From NCBI RefSeq assembly GCF_902859945.1, contig NZ_CADIKL010000044.1, forward strand, positions 1 to 64,000: a DNA stretch of 64,000 nt, read 5' to 3'. Positions 35,066 to 44,377 of the stretch are shown here, one piece after another. Both the position numbers and the translations under genes were made by a program. Source of the stretch: Paraburkholderia caffeinitolerans (GTDB lineage Bacteria > Pseudomonadota > Gammaproteobacteria > Burkholderiales > Burkholderiaceae). How positions within the stretch are numbered: the first letter of the stretch is position 1; each line of letters opens with the position of its first letter. The notes under the pieces are model-generated. The model ran no database searches. It saw nothing but the letters and a program-made list of their open reading frames with translations, and was not told where the DNA came from.

Positions 35066-37357
35066 ATGCGAGACGTCATCCATTCACTGAACTTTGTCTG
35101 GCTTGCAGCGTGCGTGACCGGCTTGTTTGCCGGGCTTGCGCTGGATGGAGCCGGCTTTGCCGACGCCGCGCGCCTGTCGTGGATGGCCGGCGCTTTGCCG
35201 GTTCTGGCGTCGCTCGGTGTCTCGACGGTCAGGGCGTTGCGTCGCCGCGAGGGCGGTGTCGACATTCTTTCGGTGCTCGCCATAACCTTCGCGCTGTTTT
35301 TGGGCGAATGGCTGACCGCTGCGGTTATCGCCCTGATGCTTGCGAGCGGCCGGGCTCTGGAGGCCTATGCGGACAATCGCGCGCGCTCTGAAATGACCGC
35401 GCTGCTGAGCCATGCGCCACGAAACGCGACCCGGCTGGAAGCGGGACAGTGGAACAGGGTGTCGCTGGAGCAGATCGGAGTTGGCGACCGCTTGGTGGTG
35501 CGTCACGCGGACATCGTGCCGGTCGACGGAACGCTGGCCAGCAATGCCGAGCTGGACGAGTCGACGCTGACTGGAGAGTCGCGTCTGTGCACGCGCGAAT
35601 CTGGCGCGGCGGTGCGAAGCGGCGCGATCAATGCGGGTTCGACGTTCGAGATGATCGCGTCGGCCACGGCGGCGGGCAGCACCTTTGCCGGCATCGTGCG
35701 CATGGTGGAAATGGCGCAGCGCGACCGCAGTCCGGCCGCGCGGCTCGCGGACCGCTACGCCTGGTGGTTTGTCGCCTGCACACTCGTGATGGCGGGGGGA
35801 AGCTGGATCGGTACCGGCGAGATCGAGCGGGCGCTCGCCGTGCTCGTGGTCGCCACGCCTTGCCCCCTCATCCTGGCCGTGCCGGTGGCCATTGTTTCGG
35901 GAATCTCGCGATGTGCGCGTCGCGGCGTGCTGATCAAAGGCGGAGCAGCGCTCGAACAGCTGGCAACGGCGCGAACGCTTTTCTTCGACAAGACCGGAAC
36001 GCTGACCGGCGGCGCTGCGCGTGTCGTTGCTATCGAGGCGGGCCCCACCGGCACTCCCGAACGCGTGCTGCGTGTGGCCGCGTCGCTCGTGCAGGCCTCG
36101 AACCACGCCATCTCCGACGCGCTCGCGGCAGAGGCACGCACGCGCCAACTGTTGCTGACTGCGCCTCTCGACGTGCGCGAGACGGCCGGAGCAGGGATGC
36201 GCGGCAACGTCGACGGGCACGCCGTGGTTATAGGCAGCTTTGATTTCGTGAGCTCGGCGTCGACCGTTGCGCCGTGGGCCGAACGGTTTCTTCGCCGCAT
36301 TGCCTATGAAGGCGCTTCGTCCGTCTTCGTCGGTGAGGACGGCGTCATGACCGGCGCTATCCAGATGGCCGACAGCATTCGCATGGAGACGCCGCGCGCA
36401 TTGCGTTTGCTGCGGCGGGAAGGCATCACTCGCATCGAGATGTTGACCGGCGACCGCGCCGATGTCGCCCAAACCGTGGGGGCCGTCCTGCAAGTCGACG
36501 CGGTGCGTGCGGGCCAGACGCCTGCCGGCAAGCTCGCCGCGATTCAGGAAGCCCAACGGCAGGGGCCCGTCATCATGGTCGGCGACGGCGTGAACGATGC
36601 GCCCGCACTGGCGACCGCTGACGTGGGTGTCGCGATGGGCGCGCGCGGCGCCGCCGCATCAGCCGAAGCGGCCGATGTTGTCCTGCTCGTCGACCGTCTC
36701 GACAGGCTCGTTGACGCACGCCGCGTTGCTCGCCGGACGCGTCGCATTGCGATCGAAAGCGTATTGGTCGGCATGGGACTTTCTCTGATCGCGATGACTT
36801 TTGCCGCGCTCGGCTTTCTGCCGCCACTGGCTGGCGCGATCCTTCAGGAGGTGATCGATGTCGCGGCCATCGCGAACGCGCTGCGGGCGCTGGGAGGCAC
36901 GCCCCGACGCGCGGCCGGTGTTCTGGCGCCCGATGACGTCGCGCGCCTGCGAGGCGAGCATGCGCAACTCGAACCGGTGATGGAACAGATACGCCGGCTC
37001 GCCGACGAGCTGCCGCGGTTGTCCTCCGCGGCCGTCAAAGACCGGCTGGCGCATGTCAATGACTCGCTGAGACTCATACTCGTACCGCATGAGGTGAGCG
37101 ACGACACCCATCTTTATCCCCGAATCGCCGAATTGCTGGAAGGCGAGGACCCTTTGTCAACCATGAGCGCGATGCATCGGGAAATATTTCGCTTGACACA
37201 GGCCCTGGATCGTATGGCAAAAGACCTGTCCGAAGATTGCACGGGCGCCGACTGGCTGCGCGAAGCCCAGCGACTGCTGTACGGGCTCGATGCGATCATC
37301 CGGTTGCACTGTGCACAAGAGGACGAGCTGTTTCATGCACTTGCCAAGGATGCCTGA
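35066..37357 (+). CDS. P1B-5-type heavy-metal ATPase with C-terminal hemerythrin domain
   Basis: Inner-membrane P-type ATPase of 763 aa. The first ~85 residues are transmembrane with no N-terminal metal-binding domain. The actuator has ESTLTGES, the membrane metal site VATPCPLILAVPVA (TPC, the P1B-5 signature), the phosphorylation loop DKTGTLTGG, and the hinge MVGDGVNDAPALATADVGVA. Residues ~620-760 are a hemerythrin-like four-helix domain rich in His (RGEHAQLEP, LVPHEVSDDTHLYPR, RLHCAQEDELFHAL). P1B-5 ATPases such as Sinorhizobium Nia transport Ni/Fe, so iron or nickel efflux sensed by the di-iron domain is likely. It starts 19 bp after the transposon end, and its ATG lies in a palindrome (35052-35072). 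Confidence 0.9.
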   Translation: MRDVIHSLNFVWLAACVTGLFAGLALDGAGFADAARLSWMAGALPVLASLGVSTVRALRRREGGVDILSVLAITFALFLGEWLTAAVIALMLASGRALEAYADNRARSEMTALLSHAPRNATRLEAGQWNRVSLEQIGVGDRLVVRHADIVPVDGTLASNAELDESTLTGESRLCTRESGAAVRSGAINAGSTFEMIASATAAGSTFAGIVRMVEMAQRDRSPAARLADRYAWWFVACTLVMAGGSWIGTGEIERALAVLVVATPCPLILAVPVAIVSGISRCARRGVLIKGGAALEQLATARTLFFDKTGTLTGGAARVVAIEAGPTGTPERVLRVAASLVQASNHAISDALAAEARTRQLLLTAPLDVRETAGAGMRGNVDGHAVVIGSFDFVSSASTVAPWAERFLRRIAYEGASSVFVGEDGVMTGAIQMADSIRMETPRALRLLRREGITRIEMLTGDRADVAQTVGAVLQVDAVRAGQTPAGKLAAIQEAQRQGPVIMVGDGVNDAPALATADVGVAMGARGAAASAEAADVVLLVDRLDRLVDARRVARRTRRIAIESVLVGMGLSLIAMTFAALGFLPPLAGAILQEVIDVAAIANALRALGGTPRRAAGVLAPDDVARLRGEHAQLEPVMEQIRRLADELPRLSSAAVKDRLAHVNDSLRLILVPHEVSDDTHLYPRIAELLEGEDPLSTMSAMHREIFRLTQALDRMAKDLSEDCTGADWLREAQRLLYGLDAIIRLHCAQEDELFHALAKDA

Positions 37358-37415
37358 AAGATCAGGCGACCAGGAGTGCCAGACGAAGTGCAGCGATGTC
37401 ACCAGGATTCGGGAC

Positions 37416-37991
37416 CTAACGGCCCGCCCGTGCGCGTCCCACCGGAATCCAGCGTGGGAGCATGGCGATCAGGACTTCGTCCTTGAGAACGGCATGATGG
37501 AAAAGCGCTGCGACAGCATGAAATCCCGCAAGCCACATGATCGCGTCGCCAAGCCATTTGTGGACCGATGCGAGTGCAGTGCCCACTGCATGGGAAGCGC
37601 TGACCGGGGGCGGGATTTCGTTGCCGACGACGAGCGTCAGCGGATGACCCTCGAGCCATGCGCCTGCGATGGCGGTCAGCGGAAGTACAAGAAGGAGCAG
37701 ATACAGTGTCCATTGAACAGTCGTAGACATGACAACCATCCAGCGAGAAATGCGCGGCGGCTCGGGGCGCGTATCGATCGCTCTCCACAGCAGCCGGATA
37801 AGGGTAAGCGCGAGCACGCACAAACCCAGCGTCTCATGCAGGCGCCTGTCGAATTCATGCATCGGCGAATAGACGCGTTGTTCAGGCCCGCCGGGCCCAT
37901 AGACGAACGCCACGAGGACAACAATCGCCGTGCACCAGTGGAGAAATTGGGCGACCGAACCATATCGGCGGTTGAGAGCGGTTTTCATCAT
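37416..37991 (-). CDS. Cytochrome b561 family protein
   Basis: 191-aa inner-membrane diheme cytochrome of the bacterial b561 (YodB/CybB) type. The four helices carry the expected His ligands: GSVAQFLHWCTAIVVLVAF (first), FDRRLHETLGLCVLALTLI (second) and VHKWLGDAIMWLAGFHAVAA (two His in the fourth). Transfers electrons from quinol or oxidises superoxide. Convergent with the ATPase gene (gap 58 bp). Fits a redox/oxygen-stress context. Confidence 0.9.
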   Translation of the reverse strand: MMKTALNRRYGSVAQFLHWCTAIVVLVAFVYGPGGPEQRVYSPMHEFDRRLHETLGLCVLALTLIRLLWRAIDTRPEPPRISRWMVVMSTTVQWTLYLLLLVLPLTAIAGAWLEGHPLTLVVGNEIPPPVSASHAVGTALASVHKWLGDAIMWLAGFHAVAALFHHAVLKDEVLIAMLPRWIPVGRARAGR

Positions 37992-38122
37992 GAGGCTTCC
38001 AGAGCATCAACCAGGATCGACCGTATTATGTCCCCCCACCCGATTCGGAACGGCGTCGCGGGCGATGACGACAATGACGGAAGTGTCGTCGTCTCGCTCG
38101 CGTAACCGGGTTCCGCTTGTCG

Positions 38123-38419
38123 TCAATGGTGGCCGTACTCCGTATTCCACGTGTGATGCGTGATGTGGTCGCTGGATTGCGAGGTGCTGGTTGCAGTGCC
38201 ACCGTAGCCCGCATCAGATTGCGCTGCCACGCGGGCTTCGGCTGCCTGAATGTCAGCAGGATACTGCGATCTGTTCTCCCTGTAACCCGCATGTTCGAGC
38301 TGGATCAGTTGCCCCTCGACCTGCGCGCGGGTCAATGAATCGTTTGCATCTTGTGCAAACGACAATATCGGCGTGGCGACGGCAAGCGACAGGACAAGCG
38401 CCTTGATGAGAGTGTTCAT
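38123..38419 (-). CDS. DUF4148 family secreted protein
   Basis: 98-aa protein with a signal peptide (MNTLIKALVLSLAVATPILSF cleaved near SFA|Q). The DUF4148 signature follows: LTRAQVEGQLIQLEHAGYRE, then a PADIQAAEARVAAQ block. It ends in a His/Ser/Thr-rich tail (ITHHTWNTEYGHH). The family is abundant in Burkholderiaceae, periplasmic and of unknown function. AGGTATT upstream is a moderate RBS. Confidence 0.88.
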   Translation of the reverse strand: MNTLIKALVLSLAVATPILSFAQDANDSLTRAQVEGQLIQLEHAGYRENRSQYPADIQAAEARVAAQSDAGYGGTATSTSQSSDHITHHTWNTEYGHH

Positions 38420-38637
38420 GACAAATACCTCCGTGGTTAGCCTATTGGGGTGTGCTGGTCTCTATGTTCCAGCAATTGCAGTTTGAAACCCCCAGACTTA
38501 AGACACGGTTAACACGGTGCCTGAGGTATTGGCCTGCATATTGCACTATGCCGGTAACGGTGTCCGTGGATATCGAGCGTCTGGATGCGGGATTGCTCAG
38601 GCAGTACGCGCGTTTGTCCACGCCATCCGGCCTGCTT

Positions 38638-39882
38638 TCAGAATACCAATCCGAACAGTCTTTTCAGCAGATCCTCTAGCGACATCATCGTGAGTGCCAG
38701 CGGCACGATTGGCACAAGTACTGCGGCTGCGAGGCGAACGATGGCATCTTTGGTAATGGGCGCGATACGCATGGTTCGGATAACGTCGAAACTGTTGGCG
38801 AGATCCGCAAGCGACTGAATATCGGCGCTGCCTACCAATGCCTCGTCATTGGGCGAGCCGGCCCGCAGCCACTTGGCGTCGAATTCGCGCACGTACCGTT
38901 GCGCCAGGTTGCCGTATTCGCTCAGGCCTGTCCGCTTCGCCTGGGCCAGTTGTGGCGCGAAGACCAGCAAAGGACCGAAGACCAGACACAGCAGGAAGAG
39001 AACCATCGTTGCGGTCTCCACCTTGAATTCGGTGAGTGCGACCCCGGCGTAGAAAATGCGGTTGGCGAACTGGGCAGCGAGCATTGCGCCGTGCGCGGCA
39101 AGAAGGGCCGTGAAGGCATAGACGGTATTGGCAAGGAATCCCAGACCGCCGACGCGATCGGGATGAGTCGGAACGAGGCTTAGTTCGATGCGCGACACCT
39201 GCCAGAGAAAACGCGTCCAGACGAACAGCCGGAAATACCAGCGGATCAACAGAAACTGGAATAACGGAACGCTCACGTAGGCATACCAGCATCCGGCGAG
39301 CGAAAGCTTCAAGCCTCCTGGGGTGGGTGCTGCGTACCATGTCGAAGTCGTTTGCATTGCGGTGTATTGGCGCCACACGACAAGGACGCCAACACCGTAC
39401 ACCAGAGCGATCATCAGCAACTCGGCAACCACGGAATTGCGCAGACGGAATACCGACCTGATTGCCTCGTCGAACCGTGCCGCCGACGCTTCCGGAATGA
39501 TCTTCCGGTCGATGAATGCCCGCGCGATCGAACGCAGGCGCCGATGCACAACCAGCTCAGCGATGATCAAAAGGGGCACTGCCACAAGGAAGCGGATGTG
39601 AACTTCGAGGTCCAACAGGAACGGTACGGCCACGCGCTTGTCCAGCAAATGCCTGTCCAGAGCGGCCAGCACCAGTAGCGGCAGCCACGCCACGAGCGAG
39701 ATGACGATAACCCGCTGGCGCACCAGCTCCAGCGCATCATCGGCCATGCGCGTGCGGCGCAGAAGCTGGAAAAGGGGGCCGCCCAGCACCAGCGAAAAAT
39801 TCTGCGTATCCAGCAGAATATCCGCTGCGGTCGGCGCCGTGTGCTCTATGTTTCGTGATCCTGAATGATGTAAGCGATTCAT
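38638..39882 (-). CDS. Integral membrane protein of unknown function
   Basis: 414-aa protein with a polar N-terminus and about six hydrophobic segments: VIVISLVAWLPLLVLAALD, IRFLVAVPLLIIAELVV, LLMIALVYGVGVLVVW, then a pair near residues 255-320 and a last one at IVRLAAAVLVPIVPLALTMM. A long soluble loop lies between (RIELSLVPTHPDRVGGLGFL). I do not recognise a named family. It lies 54 bp downstream of the coiled-coil gene at 39937, same strand, so they are probably co-transcribed, possibly behind the FNR-like box at 41101. Confidence 0.7.
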   Translation of the reverse strand: MNRLHHSGSRNIEHTAPTAADILLDTQNFSLVLGGPLFQLLRRTRMADDALELVRQRVIVISLVAWLPLLVLAALDRHLLDKRVAVPFLLDLEVHIRFLVAVPLLIIAELVVHRRLRSIARAFIDRKIIPEASAARFDEAIRSVFRLRNSVVAELLMIALVYGVGVLVVWRQYTAMQTTSTWYAAPTPGGLKLSLAGCWYAYVSVPLFQFLLIRWYFRLFVWTRFLWQVSRIELSLVPTHPDRVGGLGFLANTVYAFTALLAAHGAMLAAQFANRIFYAGVALTEFKVETATMVLFLLCLVFGPLLVFAPQLAQAKRTGLSEYGNLAQRYVREFDAKWLRAGSPNDEALVGSADIQSLADLANSFDVIRTMRIAPITKDAIVRLAAAVLVPIVPLALTMMSLEDLLKRLFGLVF

Positions 39883-39936
39883 CGCTCGGCACCCTTGCTC
39901 GAATTCGAATTTATTCCTGGACCGGACAGGCCTTCT

Positions 39937-40956
39937 TCAGTGCCATGACGCGAGTGTTGCGGCGTCAATATGCAGCCCGCCCGGCAGGAGTTCTGCACGT
40001 GGAAATCGCACGAGTGCGAACGCACGCATACGAGGCGGATCACCAGGGATCCGTGCGAGGCGAAACTCCATGGCGCGGCTGGCTTGCGTTTCGTCGTTTC
40101 TCACCACGTTCATCAGGTCCAGGCGAACACTGCGTTTCTCGACATAGATATGCTTCGCAGGCGTGGAAAACACCTCGCAGACCCGCTCCAGTTCGAGTTC
40201 GATCGCCTCGGTCGGGACGCGAAGCGCAGCCAGGTCGCACGCGTTTTCTTCGATTTGGGCCTGTAGTTGTTTCAGTTCGTCCGCTGCGGTGTCTGGTGCG
40301 TCGCCTACCAGAAAGCGAATACCCGTACCCCGCTGTTCCAGCAACTTCACGCGCGCCTCGAGCAGTTCGCGTCCTTTCTCGACCAGCTCACGCCGGTCGG
40401 CGGCGAGTTTCGCCAGTCCTTCCAGCGCCAGCTGATCGATCAGTCGGCGCACAATTTCCTCCCGCAGATCCGGGTCCGAGCGCGCGCAGATGCTGACGCG
40501 GTGGTCCATGAAACAAAGCTTGGTTTGCGGCACATCATGACGCACCGAATCGCCTTCGAGGGCCACACCCAGCACGTGCCGCTCGATCATCGCCATCCCT
40601 AGCGTGACGTAGGCGTGCGTCATATCGAGATTCTGAGCGAAGTATTCGCGCAACATCTCCGAGCGGCTGAGCGCCTTTGGCAGGTCTTCTGACGTCGCAA
40701 AGAATGCGCGAATCAACGGGTCGGTCGCCCAGGCTGCCATGCTGGCCTCGTGAGGCGCGGGCAACGAACCGGTTAGATCGTCGATGTAGCGAAGCGAGAT
40801 GCAGATCGATTCGCCAAGGCGTTTGCGGTAACGCTGCGCTAACCGCAGACGGGGCTCCATGGTCACGACACGTTCGATCATTTCGTCCAGGCGCGCGCCT
40901 TCGTCGTGCGTGCCCGAGGCCCGCGAGGGACGCATAAAGCGAGCAAGAAAGCCCAT
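39937..40956 (-). CDS. Hypothetical protein with coiled-coil segment
   Basis: 339 aa, soluble. The middle (residues ~180-255) is rich in charged heptads, such as RRELVEKGRELLEARVKLLE and ADELKQLQAQIEENACDLAA, predicting a coiled coil. The N-terminal half is helical and acidic/basic. No catalytic motif was found. ATG 40956 (MGFLARFMRP) is chosen because AAAGGTAGGG sits just upstream. A TTG at 40971 would add five residues. An FNR-like site lies ~145 bp upstream, suggesting low-oxygen induction. Confidence 0.65.
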   Translation of the reverse strand: MGFLARFMRPSRASGTHDEGARLDEMIERVVTMEPRLRLAQRYRKRLGESICISLRYIDDLTGSLPAPHEASMAAWATDPLIRAFFATSEDLPKALSRSEMLREYFAQNLDMTHAYVTLGMAMIERHVLGVALEGDSVRHDVPQTKLCFMDHRVSICARSDPDLREEIVRRLIDQLALEGLAKLAADRRELVEKGRELLEARVKLLEQRGTGIRFLVGDAPDTAADELKQLQAQIEENACDLAALRVPTEAIELELERVCEVFSTPAKHIYVEKRSVRLDLMNVVRNDETQASRAMEFRLARIPGDPPRMRAFALVRFPRAELLPGGLHIDAATLASWH

Positions 40957-41100
40957 ATCCCTACCTTTCAAGAGTGTCGTGCAACGAAGACCGCCTGCAA
41001 TGTCGGCAATCCCACGGACCGGTCCGGCGCAATGAAGAACGGCGCATCGGAAACCGGGAAGCCGTTCGCCCCCACTCTAGTATTTCGCTTCTTCTACTCG

Positions 41101-41114
41101 TTGATCTCCGTCAA
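41101..41114 (+). promoter_or_regulatory. FNR/Anr-like box
   Basis: TTGAT-CTCC-GTCAA, 9 of 10 conserved positions of TTGAT-N4-ATCAA, 145 bp upstream of the minus-strand gene ending at 39937. Confidence 0.5.
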
Positions 41115-41163
41115 TCGCGCGCCTTTGCCGCAAACGCTGCGATAAAGGGGCAGCGATGAGCGT

Positions 41164-42087
41164 TCACCGGTCGAACCAGCGATATTGAAGCGCCACCGTC
41201 ACGATCTGGTAGTTGCCCGCTGCCCGTGCGACGAAGCCGCGCGACCAGGCGAGCTTGGCCGACCAGCCGCGTGCGATCGGCACCGCGAGCGTGACTCCGC
41301 CGCGCAGGTTCGCCTGGGAACTGCCGCTCGACGCGCCGTCGACGCTGGCGCCGCCGCCCAGGGCATAACCGAGATCGACGGCGAGCCATAAGCCGGGACG
41401 GAAGGTGTAGCCGCCATGGAGCTGCGTGAGCGCGAGCGGCGCCTGGCTCTTCTCATGTCCGTTGAAGAAGCTCGTGTTGGCAGTGAAGAAAAAAACGCCT
41501 ACCGAAGCCTCGAAGAACCAGTTTCCCCATGGTTGCGACACGCCGATTTCAGGTTTGAATGCCCAGCGGTTGTTACCCAGATTGACGAGACGCGCAGGAG
41601 CGTACTGGCCGGTGGGCGCCTGGACCGTCAGGCTGATGCCCAGCGAGGTGCGAGGCGGCGCTTGCGCGAATTCCTCCGGCGAAAGCGGGGGATTGCCGAA
41701 CAGGTTGAGGGCGAATCGCATTTGCATGTCGCCAACGCCGCCGCGATGGACCTGGGTCGGCGCGTCGATCACGAGTCCGCTCAGGTCTGCGCGCTGGAAC
41801 GGCACACCCAGACCAAACGACGCCGTGTGGCCCGCGAGCGCGAATGTGTGGACGTAGCCGAGCACAAAATTGTCGATCTGCGCGCGCACGCCGCTGATCG
41901 GGAGAGAAGGTTCGGTGAGAACGTCTCCGCTCACATGCGAGTAGCCCGCGACAATGAAGTTCGTGCCGACCGGGGAGGCGGAGTAGGTTCGAGGTTCCAG
42001 TTCTTGGGCGTGCAGCGCACCCGCCTGCCAGAGCAGCACAGCGGTGCCGAAGCACGCACGCCTCCAGTGAGAGGCTCGCCTGCTCAT
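41164..42087 (-). CDS. Outer-membrane protein, MetA-pathway-of-phenol-degradation family
   Basis: 307-aa predicted beta-barrel (PF13557-like). The signal peptide includes ACFGTAVLLWQAGALHAQ. Alternating short strands follow, e.g. GTNFIVAGYSHVSGDVLTEP, FVLGYVHTFALAGHTASFG and the late NYQIVTVALQYRWFD ending in an aromatic region. The family is common next to aromatic-degradation genes and is thought to take part in hydrophobic substrate transport. Here no such pathway is adjacent. The gene stands alone between the FNR-like box and arcC. Confidence 0.85.
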   Translation of the reverse strand: MSRRASHWRRACFGTAVLLWQAGALHAQELEPRTYSASPVGTNFIVAGYSHVSGDVLTEPSLPISGVRAQIDNFVLGYVHTFALAGHTASFGLGVPFQRADLSGLVIDAPTQVHRGGVGDMQMRFALNLFGNPPLSPEEFAQAPPRTSLGISLTVQAPTGQYAPARLVNLGNNRWAFKPEIGVSQPWGNWFFEASVGVFFFTANTSFFNGHEKSQAPLALTQLHGGYTFRPGLWLAVDLGYALGGGASVDGASSGSSQANLRGGVTLAVPIARGWSAKLAWSRGFVARAAGNYQIVTVALQYRWFDR

Positions 42088-42303
42088 CGCAGTTCAGTTC
42101 GGAGTATCGGAAATGGTGCCGTGCGGCGCTGCACGTCGAGGTCCAGCATAGCAGCGCAATTCGACACGATGAATAAGACTTTGGTCGGATCTCCGTTTGT
42201 GACATCGGGGGTTTCACTGGAGGCATGATGCGCTGCGGCGTTAGCTGGCCGCTGCCGCCCGATACTGGATGCCCCGTTCGGCGATGCTAACGCGGGTGCC
42301 GGC

Positions 42304-43187
42304 CTAGCGCTTCGTAATTGCCACGATGTCCGATAACGAACCGATCACCGCGTCCTTGCCGGTAGTGCGGGCGAACTCCATCGCCGCCTGAACCTTGGGC
42401 CCCATCGATCCGGCGGCGAAGCCCAGCTTCTCGAGCGCGTCGGGATGGGCCTGCGCGATGGCCTTCTGGCCCGGCTTGCCCCAGTCGACATAGGCGGCAT
42501 CGACGTCGGTGGCGATGATCAGCAGGTCGGCGCCCAGCTCCACGGCAAGCAGCGCGGAGCAAAGGTCCTTGTCGATCACGGCTTCGACTCCGGTCAGGTG
42601 CTGGCGCGTTTCGTCGTAGCAGGTCGGTATGCCCCCGCCGCCCGCGCAGATGACGATCGTGCCGTGATCGAGCAGCCACTTGACCGGCCGGATTTCGAAG
42701 ATGTGTTTCGGCCGGGGGCTCGCAACGACGCGACGAAACTTGTCGCCGTCCGGCGCGATGCTCCAGCCGCTTTCTTGGCAAGACGTTCGGCCTCCGCTTT
42801 GTCATAGACCGGACCGATCGGCTTGGTCGGGTTGCTGAACGCGGGATCGCGCGCGTCGACTTCGACCTGGGTGAGAATCGTCGCGAACGGTACTTCATAG
42901 GGCAGCAGGTTGCCGAGTTCCTGCTCGATCAGATAGCCGATCATGCCTTCGGTCTGCGCGCCGAGCACGTCGAGCGGATAGGCTTCGACTTCCTTGTAGG
43001 CTGCGCCCTGCAGCGCGAGCAGGCCGACTTGCGGGCCGTTGCCGTGCGCGATCACGAGCTCGTTGTCTGGCGCGATCTGCGCGATCTGCTGCGCTGCGAT
43101 GCGCACATTTTCGCGCTGGTTGCCGGACGTCATCGGCTCACCGCGCCGCAAGAGGGCGTTCCCGCCCAACGCTATGACGATACGCAT
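42304..43187 (-). pseudogene. arcC: Carbamate kinase (EC 2.7.2.2), frameshifted
   Basis: Last enzyme of the arginine deiminase pathway, making ATP from carbamoyl phosphate. The start MRIVIALGGNALLRRGEPMT and the ATP/carbamate blocks (IAHGNGPQVGLLALQGAAYK) are intact up to AERLAKKAAG. There a one-base deletion near 42767 (GCGGCTGG where the frame needs GCGGGCTGG) shifts the frame. The rest (IDKDLCSALLAVELGADLLI, IATDVDAAYVDWGKPGQ) continues in another frame to 42304. Either a genuine null allele or a homopolymer-type sequence error; total length otherwise fits ~294 aa. Confidence 0.85.
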
Positions 43188-43274
43188 AATGCTGCCCCTT
43201 TCAAAATTCGTTTCGATGGCGCGCGGCGCGCCCTTCCATCGGGCGCACCGCGTCAACCGGGGTCACGCGGCTGC

Positions 43275-44285
43275 TCAGAGGTCGGCAAGCGTGGATACGA
43301 GGATCGCCTTGATCGTATGCATACGGTTCTCGGCTCGCTCGAAGGCGATATTGATCGGCGACTCGAAGACCTCCTCGGTCACTTCGATCCCGTTAGCGAG
43401 CGCCGGGTATTGCTGGGCGATTTTCTTGCCGACCTCGGTCTCGCTGTTATGGAACGCGGGCAGGCAGTGCATGAACTTCACCTGCGCGTTTTGCGCGGCC
43501 TTCATCAACGCCATGTTGACCTGGTAAGGAAGCAGCTCGCCGATGCGCTCTCCCCACGCCTCAACGGGTTCGCCCATCGAAACCCAGACGTCCGTATGCA
43601 CGAAGTCCACGCCATTGACGGCGGCGTTCGCATCCTCGGTCAGGGTGAGACGGGCGCCGCTTTCGGCGGCAAAGCGCTGGCAAGCCTCGATGTGCTCCGT
43701 GTTCGGCCAAAGAGCCTTCGGCGCGCCAATGCGCACATCCATGCCGAGCTTCGCGCCGATCAGAAGCAGCGAGTTGCCCATATTGTTGCGCGCGTCGCCG
43801 AGGTACGCATAGCTGATCTGGGGCAGCGGCTTGTCGCTGTGTTCGCGCATCGTCAGTACGTCGGCGAGCATCTGGGTCGGCGGATATTCGTCGGTGAGAC
43901 CGTTGAAGACAGGAACACCTGCGTACTTCGCAAGCTCTTCGACGATGTCCTGTCTGAAGCCCCGGTACTTGATGGCGTCGTACATGCGGCCGAGCACGCG
44001 AGCCGTGTCCTTCATGCTCTCCTTGTGTCCGATCTGCGAGGAATGCGGATCGATGTAGGTGACGTTCGCGCCCTGGTCGTAGGCGGCGACTTCGAATGCA
44101 CAGCGCGTGCGCGTGGACGTTTTCTCGAAGATCAGCGCGATGTTCACGCCCTTCAGATGCTGCTGCTCGGTGCCGGTGTACTTGGCGCGCTTCAGGTCGC
44201 GCGAGAGGTCGAGAAGATAACGCAGCTCGCGGGGCGTGTGGTGCATCAGGCTGAGGAGACTTCGATTGCGCAAATTGAAACTCAT
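43275..44285 (-). CDS. arcB: Catabolic ornithine carbamoyltransferase (EC 2.1.3.3)
   Basis: 336-aa enzyme splitting citrulline with phosphate into ornithine and carbamoyl phosphate in the ADI pathway. The carbamoyl phosphate-binding motif FEKTSTRTRCAFEVAAYDQG (S-T-R-T-R) is near residue 57. HxxxxQ-type and ornithine motifs are DEYPPTQMLADVLTM and FVHTDVWVSMGEP, with catalytic Cys in FMHCLPAFHN. The length (336) fits catabolic ArcB rather than ~300-aa ArgF. It lies between broken arcA (93 bp upstream) and broken arcC, yet itself is intact. Confidence 0.93.
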   Translation of the reverse strand: MSFNLRNRSLLSLMHHTPRELRYLLDLSRDLKRAKYTGTEQQHLKGVNIALIFEKTSTRTRCAFEVAAYDQGANVTYIDPHSSQIGHKESMKDTARVLGRMYDAIKYRGFRQDIVEELAKYAGVPVFNGLTDEYPPTQMLADVLTMREHSDKPLPQISYAYLGDARNNMGNSLLLIGAKLGMDVRIGAPKALWPNTEHIEACQRFAAESGARLTLTEDANAAVNGVDFVHTDVWVSMGEPVEAWGERIGELLPYQVNMALMKAAQNAQVKFMHCLPAFHNSETEVGKKIAQQYPALANGIEVTEEVFESPINIAFERAENRMHTIKAILVSTLADL

Positions 44286-44377
44286 AGCGGTTCTCCAACG
44301 TAATAGGGCCGGCTGGAAGTAAGTTGTCGAGTGCAGGGCGCATCGTCGGCGGGGACAGGCCCAGGTGCGCGGGTGAG

